Below, piece by piece: positions 33,228 to 37,249 of a DNA stretch of 37,249 bases (position 1 is its first letter; each line of letters starts with the position of its first letter). The position numbers and the translations under genes were made by a program. Source of the DNA: B2-G16 sp964528085 (GTDB lineage Bacteria > Bipolaricaulota > Bipolaricaulia > UBA7950 > UBA9294); the NCBI GenBank assembly GCA_964528085.1, contig CAZGRE010000012.1, positions 1 to 37,249 on the forward strand, given 5' to 3'. The notes below the pieces were generated by a model. That model was given only the letters and a program-made list of their open reading frames with translations, made no database searches and was not told the DNA's origin.

Positions 33228-34537
33228 TCCGATCCCAACCCGGCGTCGCTGAAATACGGGGCGAGCCGCTCGATCCCTTCAGGGGACACCCCCTCCGGCC
33301 TTATCGTCAGCCAGGGTCTCAGCCGGTGGATGGTGTAGTCCCGTTTGAGCAAGGTATCTTCGTTCCCGGTGATGTTCAATAGGACCGCTTCATCCGGTCC
33401 GACCCGTCCCTCTCGGAGGGCCTCGTCGAGGGCAGCGATGGCGGCCGCCCCCTCAGGCCCCGTCGGAACCCCTTCGAGCTCGGTGAAGACCTCCCCCCAT
33501 CTTCTTATTTCCTCGTTCGTCACCGCATAGGTATACCCGGATGTGTCGCTGAGGGCGGATCTTACCCCCCCGGGGATCCCGTAGGGGGGGTTCCTGTTGG
33601 CGAGGACGTCCGCCTCCACCCGGGCGACACGGGAGAGCTGATCCTCAACGTCGACGTCCGGCCGGATCGGGATCCCCCGTGTCCAGGCGTCGTGGATTGG
33701 CGTGAACGGCGCGTTCTGGACGAGGTGGAGCTTCGGGAGCGGATCAGCGATTCGACCGGATTCGCGCAGGCGGAGGGAGGCCTCCCACGCCGCGACCCCT
33801 CCTGTCCCACTCCCGACAGCCTGAAAGTAGTGAGACGGAAGCCCCCCGACCCTACGGGCGTATTCGAGGACCACCGTCCCCATCCCGTCCCGCCGGGCGA
33901 CGTTCCGCACCCCCCCCTCGGGAGGGATACCGAACCGCTCCGAGATCAGCGAAGCGAGCTCGATCGCAAGGGCATAGTCATTACTCTCTTCGACCACGAT
34001 CAGCCGGACCTCTTCGGACGGCTTGATCGGAAGCCAGATGTGGTAGGTCATCGCCGCGGGAGCGACGATGTACACGGGGAAGTCGAGGATCGTCCCCGCG
34101 TAGGCGAACGCCCGCGCCGTGTTCCCGGCCGAGGCGAGGATGACGCTTTTAAATCCGTGCTCGCGCATGTAGAGGATCGTCGGGATCCCTTCGAAGTCCT
34201 TGAACGAGCCGGTCATGTTCAGCGCGCCGAGGGAAGGGGCGTACCCGTTGAATGAGATATAAAGCCGGCTGAGCCCGAGCCGGTCGGCGAGCCGCTCGCT
34301 CCGGTAAACGACCGGCCCGATCTCGGTGTCGACCGCTCCGACGGGGGGGAGCCAATCGGTGAACCTAAAGATCCCCGGCCGATCATCCGGGGTGAAACCC
34401 TTGTTCGCGTACTCGGAGCGGAGGAGCGGATCGCTGCACTCCGGGCAACGGACCGCCGGTGGCGCGTAGGCCTTCCCACAGCCGAGGCAGCGGAGGATGA
34501 GCTTCCCCTTTTCAACGATCGTCAAGACGCTATTCAC
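33224..34537 (-). CDS. Cysteate-synthase-like PLP enzyme (threonine synthase family)
   Basis: 437 aa, fold type II PLP enzyme. An N-terminal zinc-finger-like segment has C17-x2-C20 and C31-x2-C34. FRFTDWLP lies at 57-64. The PLP lysine is K113 in GSFKDFEG, ASAGNTARAFA is the substrate-phosphate/asparagine loop, NVARRDGMGTVVLEYA follows, and HYFQAVGSGTGGVAAWEAS is the PLP phosphate cradle. From memory, FRFTDWLP, NVARRDGMGTV and the GSGTGG block resemble methanogen cysteate synthase (phosphoserine plus sulfite to L-cysteate) more than threonine synthase. Threonine synthase remains the alternative. GTG 34537 has no strong ribosome site. It converges with ybjQ and is divergent from the lipase gene. 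Confidence 0.82.
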   Translation of the reverse strand: MNSVLTIVEKGKLILRCLGCGKAYAPPAVRCPECSDPLLRSEYANKGFTPDDRPGIFRFTDWLPPVGAVDTEIGPVVYRSERLADRLGLSRLYISFNGYAPSLGALNMTGSFKDFEGIPTILYMREHGFKSVILASAGNTARAFAYAGTILDFPVYIVAPAAMTYHIWLPIKPSEEVRLIVVEESNDYALAIELASLISERFGIPPEGGVRNVARRDGMGTVVLEYARRVGGLPSHYFQAVGSGTGGVAAWEASLRLRESGRIADPLPKLHLVQNAPFTPIHDAWTRGIPIRPDVDVEDQLSRVARVEADVLANRNPPYGIPGGVRSALSDTSGYTYAVTNEEIRRWGEVFTELEGVPTGPEGAAAIAALDEALREGRVGPDEAVLLNITGNEDTLLKRDYTIHRLRPWLTIRPEGVSPEGIERLAPYFSDAGLGSD

Positions 34538-34624
34538 CCCCGATCACAGGCGAGCTGAAAAAGCTCCGGGAAAGCGTACGCAGGGGGGAAGCCCCGATCA
34601 AGATATGCAGCAGATGGACGATAC

Positions 34625-34640
34625 GTTAAACTCGTTAAAC
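34625..34640. repeat. Direct repeat GTTAAAC x2 in divergent spacer
   Basis: GTTAAAC at 34625-34631 and 34634-34640, 9-nt period, 21 nt before the lipase start. A tandem half-site of this type could be an operator. The 123-nt spacer holds no other clear element apart from a possible TAAACT -10 overlapping the repeat. Confidence 0.35.
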
Positions 34641-34660
34641 CATGAGGGGGTGATCAGTCG

Positions 34661-35623
34661 GTGAGATATTCGGGCGGCCTTCTCGCCGCCGGTCTGATCC
34701 TGGTTGCGTTGTTTGGGCCGGCAGCTGCGGACCCTCCCTCCCACGCCGTTCCCGTAATCCTTGTTTACGGATTTCAGCCTGTCCCCGGATTCTACCCGCC
34801 CCAGCTTTGGCCCGAATTCGCCGAGGTCCTCAGCGGCCGGTCGGTCGGGGGGGCGGAACGGATCGTTCTCTCCTCCCTCCATTACATCTACCGCATTCCC
34901 GCCTCTGACGAAGAACACCGCGACGTCTTCATCAGCGACTACTCCATCCCCTACGAGCCGACGGTCCGCGATCTCAGGTTCTACGCCGCACGCCTCGCCG
35001 AGGAGATCGCCTGGGTGAAGGAGGACCGGTCGGTCGACAAGGTCGACCTGATAGCACACAGCATGGGCGGGCTTGTCGCCCGCTGCTACATCGAGGCGGC
35101 CGATTTCGCCGATGTGATCGGCTCCCCTGACTTCCCTGACTACGGGACGGTCTACCGGAACGACGTCCGGACGCTCGTCACCCTCGCTGCCCCCCACCAC
35201 GGGGCGGAGTTCGCCGCGATCGGCCCGTGGCTCGGCGCGCTCTTTCCCCAGCTTGCGCCGGGGAGCGGCCTCCTCGAGATCCTGAACAGGCCGGGGGACG
35301 ACGGGACTCCGCTCGTCTCCACCGTCCGCTACGTCTCCCTCGCCGGCCAGACCTGCCTTGGCTGCGGGTTCAGGAACGATCCGGCCGTATGCCGGAAGGA
35401 ATGCGTCCGCCAGGGGCTCGCCTGGGAGGGATCCGACCTCGTCGTCAGCATGGCATCGGCCTATCTCCCCGGTGCAGAGAACATTCCCTGCATTGGGATG
35501 GATCACATCGACATGCACACCGAACCTGCGATCGCCGCTGCCCTCATCGACATCCTGGACGGAAGGCCGGCTCCTCCCGTCATCTACGGGTCTGATGAGC
35601 TCCGCGCTGCCGCTGCAGAGTGA
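34661..35623 (+). CDS. Secreted alpha/beta-hydrolase (lipase/esterase)
   Basis: 320 aa. Residues 1-23 are a Sec signal (LLAAGLILVALFGPAAA, cleavage before DPPSH). The hydrolase core starts VPVILVYGF. The nucleophile is S134 in AHSMGG, the GxSxG-type elbow (A replaces the first G). LVTLAAPHHGAEF fits lipases of the LipA/LCAT/palmitoyl-thioesterase kind. A cysteine-rich loop near 243-258 (CLGCGF, CRKEC) suggests disulfides outside the cytoplasm. H277 in GMDHIDMH or a nearby histidine could be catalytic; I could not fix the acid. GTG 34661 follows GAGGGGGTGATCAGTCG. Its stop is 2 nt from the lepB stop on the other strand. Confidence 0.88.
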   Translation: MRYSGGLLAAGLILVALFGPAAADPPSHAVPVILVYGFQPVPGFYPPQLWPEFAEVLSGRSVGGAERIVLSSLHYIYRIPASDEEHRDVFISDYSIPYEPTVRDLRFYAARLAEEIAWVKEDRSVDKVDLIAHSMGGLVARCYIEAADFADVIGSPDFPDYGTVYRNDVRTLVTLAAPHHGAEFAAIGPWLGALFPQLAPGSGLLEILNRPGDDGTPLVSTVRYVSLAGQTCLGCGFRNDPAVCRKECVRQGLAWEGSDLVVSMASAYLPGAENIPCIGMDHIDMHTEPAIAAALIDILDGRPAPPVIYGSDELRAAAAE

Positions 35624-35625
35624 GT

Positions 35626-36474
35626 TCAGTGAAACAGGCCGAACCGGTTTAGCGGCCAGACGCGAAGGTAGGGGACACCGATCAGATCCCGCCGCTTGAC
35701 GAATCCCCAGAAGCGCGAGTCGAACGAGTTCGCCGAGTTGTCCCCAAGGACGAAGAAATGTCCGGGCGGGACGAGGGTCGGCTCGATCCCGAACCGGAAG
35801 CGGGGATCGTTCGAGGTGTAATAACGATCGAACCTCGGCCCTTCTAGCTTCTTCCCGTCGACGTAGACATCCCCGTCCTTTATCTGGACGGTCTGGCCGC
35901 CGACCGCGATCAACCGCTTGACGTAGCGCTTCCGCTCCTCGCGGGGGATGATTCCAAGGTCAACGAGGGTCGATACACCGGCCCCCTTCGTCCCAAGGTC
36001 GTACCGTTTCCCATCGGCTGTGGTCAGATGAAGGGGTGTCCCCTCCGGCCATGAAGCGAGGAGGTCCTCGATGAACTCGAGCGTGTAGACTGGCTCGTTG
36101 TTCAGGTAGAGGAGCCGGGCGCCGGGCGGGAGGCCAGCTCGGTCGGCCGGCGAATCCTTAACCACCCGCCTGACGAGGACCTGCTCGGTGTGGCGGAAGA
36201 CGATGATGTCGCCCGGCTTCGGATCGCGGAAGTAGTAGGTTATCCGGTCGACGAAGAACGAGTCGTGCGGATCGATCGTCGGGATCATCGAGCCGGTCGG
36301 AACGTGCATCCTGACGGTGACGAAGCTCATGATGATCGCGGCGAGCGCGCCGGCTACGGCAAGGACTTCGATCCATTCGAGGACTTCGCTCATCACCCTC
36401 CCCGGTTTATACCCGAGACGCCAGGCGAGACGGAGGATCATCGCTGGCTTCTTCTGCTTCTTCTTTCGGCTCAT
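35626..36474 (-). CDS. lepB: Signal peptidase I with inserted PDZ-like segment
   Basis: 282-aa membrane serine/lysine peptidase that cleaves Sec and Tat signal peptides. One transmembrane helix lies at about 35-54. The catalytic Ser is S62 in VPTGSMIPT and the Lys is K186 in YVKRLIAVGG. Box E is GDNSANSFDSRFWG (244-257). Between box C and the lysine box lies an extra stretch (about 98-162): VVKDSPADRAGLPPGARLLY, NNEPVYTLEFIEDLL, GTPLHLTT. It reads like a PDZ core and is not in E. coli LepB or B. subtilis SipS. GGAGAGG directly precedes ATG 36474. It is preceded on the same strand by an unknown gene with a 109-nt hairpin-bearing spacer. Confidence 0.92.
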   Translation of the reverse strand: MSRKKKQKKPAMILRLAWRLGYKPGRVMSEVLEWIEVLAVAGALAAIIMSFVTVRMHVPTGSMIPTIDPHDSFFVDRITYYFRDPKPGDIIVFRHTEQVLVRRVVKDSPADRAGLPPGARLLYLNNEPVYTLEFIEDLLASWPEGTPLHLTTADGKRYDLGTKGAGVSTLVDLGIIPREERKRYVKRLIAVGGQTVQIKDGDVYVDGKKLEGPRFDRYYTSNDPRFRFGIEPTLVPPGHFFVLGDNSANSFDSRFWGFVKRRDLIGVPYLRVWPLNRFGLFH

Positions 36475-36529
36475 CCTCTCCGGTCCCCCTTCCCCTTCTC
36501 CTATAGATTCGTAGTTGATACCTCATCTT

Positions 36530-36575
36530 GGCGCCGCTGGCAAGGGCTTGTCTTGCCGGCTTTGCTTGCCGCGCC
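36530..36575 (-). other. Bulged hairpin in spacer between unknown gene and lepB
   Basis: GGCGC (36530-36534) pairs with GCGCC (36571-36575), and GGCAAG (36539-36544) with CTTGCC (36565-36570), leaving a 4-nt bulge and a 20-nt loop. A second CTTGCC (36552-36557) offers a competing inner hairpin. No U-tract follows on the minus strand. It could be mRNA-processing or attenuation structure; no function known. Confidence 0.45.
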
Positions 36576-36583
36576 CGCTCCGG

Positions 36584-37234
36584 CTAAGGGATCTCAAGCC
36601 CGGCGGGAAAGTAGTCGGAGCGATATACGACCAACGTTCCGTCGCTGCCTGAGGCGACGAGTGCGATGAGCTCCTTCCCCTTCGCAAGGGGCGTGCTATT
36701 CCCCACGCTGCTTGTGAGTGCGTATCTATCGAGGATGATCTCGGTCGCCTCGCTCCTGACGGACGCATCGCCTGCCCTTCTGACGCGCAAGGTTATATCG
36801 GAGCCGACGGCTCGTCCGAAGAGAGGAACGACCTGAAACTCCTTGCTATCGCCGTTCCTAAGCGGACCTGCCAGAAGGGGAATCACTGCGTACGTACTGA
36901 ACATCCCAAGGATGAGCGGAGCGTCCGTCCCGATCCGAACCTGATCCTCTCCATTCCCGGATGTAATGCGCATCACATCTCCGGTCCGCTCCCCTTCGAT
37001 CTTTCTGTTCCCAATGTTGAACGGCCCCTTGACCTGAAGGGTGTAACGCTCGGGAACGAGGTTCCGATCCAGGAAGAGTTCCTGAGAGAATACAGCCCTA
37101 ACCCTTGTAAACAGGATTTTGAACGAGAAGGTCCCGTGCGAGCTCAGGTGAACGCTCCCGTCGGCGGACCTCTGAATCTCGTAGGTTTCTTCTCGGCCAC
37201 GTCCAGTCAAGTGGTGTATTGGTGATTGCGCCAT
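36584..37234 (-). CDS. Hypothetical beta-rich protein, possibly 5'-truncated
   Basis: 216 aa from ATG 37234, the first start after an in-frame TGA at 37249-37247. The protein is beta-rich with ETYEIQRSADGSVHLSSHG, FLDRNLVPERYTLQVKGPF, IEGERTGDVMRI and MFSTYAVIPLLAGPL. The alternation of strands recalls DUF3108-like exported proteins, but I could not assign a family. There is no signal peptide and no Shine-Dalgarno sequence before the ATG, so the true N-terminus may lie beyond the window through a frameshift, or the start may be leaderless. It reads toward lepB and may be co-transcribed with it. Confidence 0.65.
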   Translation of the reverse strand: MAQSPIHHLTGRGREETYEIQRSADGSVHLSSHGTFSFKILFTRVRAVFSQELFLDRNLVPERYTLQVKGPFNIGNRKIEGERTGDVMRITSGNGEDQVRIGTDAPLILGMFSTYAVIPLLAGPLRNGDSKEFQVVPLFGRAVGSDITLRVRRAGDASVRSEATEIILDRYALTSSVGNSTPLAKGKELIALVASGSDGTLVVYRSDYFPAGLEIP

Positions 37235-37249
37235 CTTCGTGATCGATCA

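Overview
This is a gene-dense stretch of bacterial chromosome, estimated by eye at about 60% GC, from a scaffolded and probably metagenome-derived assembly: a run of exactly 100 N at 11073-11172 marks an unsized gap. No rRNA, tRNA, CRISPR array, integrase or insertion sequence was seen. The housekeeping genes (glnS, alaS, dnaE, dnaN, tmk, lspA, lepB, yvcK) are clearly bacterial. Exported proteins start with ordinary Sec-type signals, and the solute-binding protein has no lipobox. An uncultivated deep-branching bacterium, for example of the Bipolaricaulota/Acetothermia type, would fit, but that is a low-confidence impression rather than a measurement.

Layout. 1-2467 (-): 5' part of a secreted protein with seven tandem Ig/cadherin-like domains. 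2590-5733 (-): polar amino acid ABC transporter operon (binding protein, permease, ATPase, permease) with a perfect 16-bp hairpin after the binding protein gene. 5881-8527 (+): glnS and a secreted PDZ protein. 8534-12686 (-): secreted right-handed beta-helix protein and PKD/caspase-like protease, separated only by the assembly gap and probably one gene. 12769-15211 (+): RNA-end cluster thpR, archease, rtcB. 15212-20241 (-): operon of an FtsB/DivIC-like protein, dnaE and membrane-anchored yvcK. 20397-23006 (+): alaS. 23003-25274 (-): lspA, tmk, dnaN. 25392-28025 (+): FAH-family enzyme, beta-CASP ribonuclease, secreted lamin-tail protein. 28022-28914 (-): exported protein gene broken by a frameshift. 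29017-31610 (+): M24 peptidase-like protein and a HAD/ubiquitin-like/Mut7-C fusion. 31607-32603 (-): membrane protein and flavoredoxin. 32720-33227 (+): small membrane protein and YbjQ. 33224-34537 (-): cysteate-synthase-like PLP enzyme. 34661-35623 (+): secreted lipase. 35626-37234 (-): signal peptidase I with an inserted PDZ-like segment, preceded by an unknown protein.

Themes. All seven convergent gene pairs meet with between 6 nt of space and a 4-nt overlap; four of them share overlapping stop codons (CTAG or CTAA). This leaves no room for ordinary terminators, and I found no hairpin with a proper U-tract. Several genes appear to have very short or no leaders, with a -10 box 6-9 nt before the start codon. 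The most unusual proteins are the secreted caspase-like protein with PKD domains and an EF-hand loop, the PDZ-bearing signal peptidase, the HAD/Mut7-C fusion, and the bacterial cysteate-synthase homologue. Joint roles are visible in RNA end processing (ThpR, archease, RtcB), in replication, division and envelope (FtsB-like, DnaE, YvcK, DnaN), and in protein export (LspA, LepB, many secreted products).
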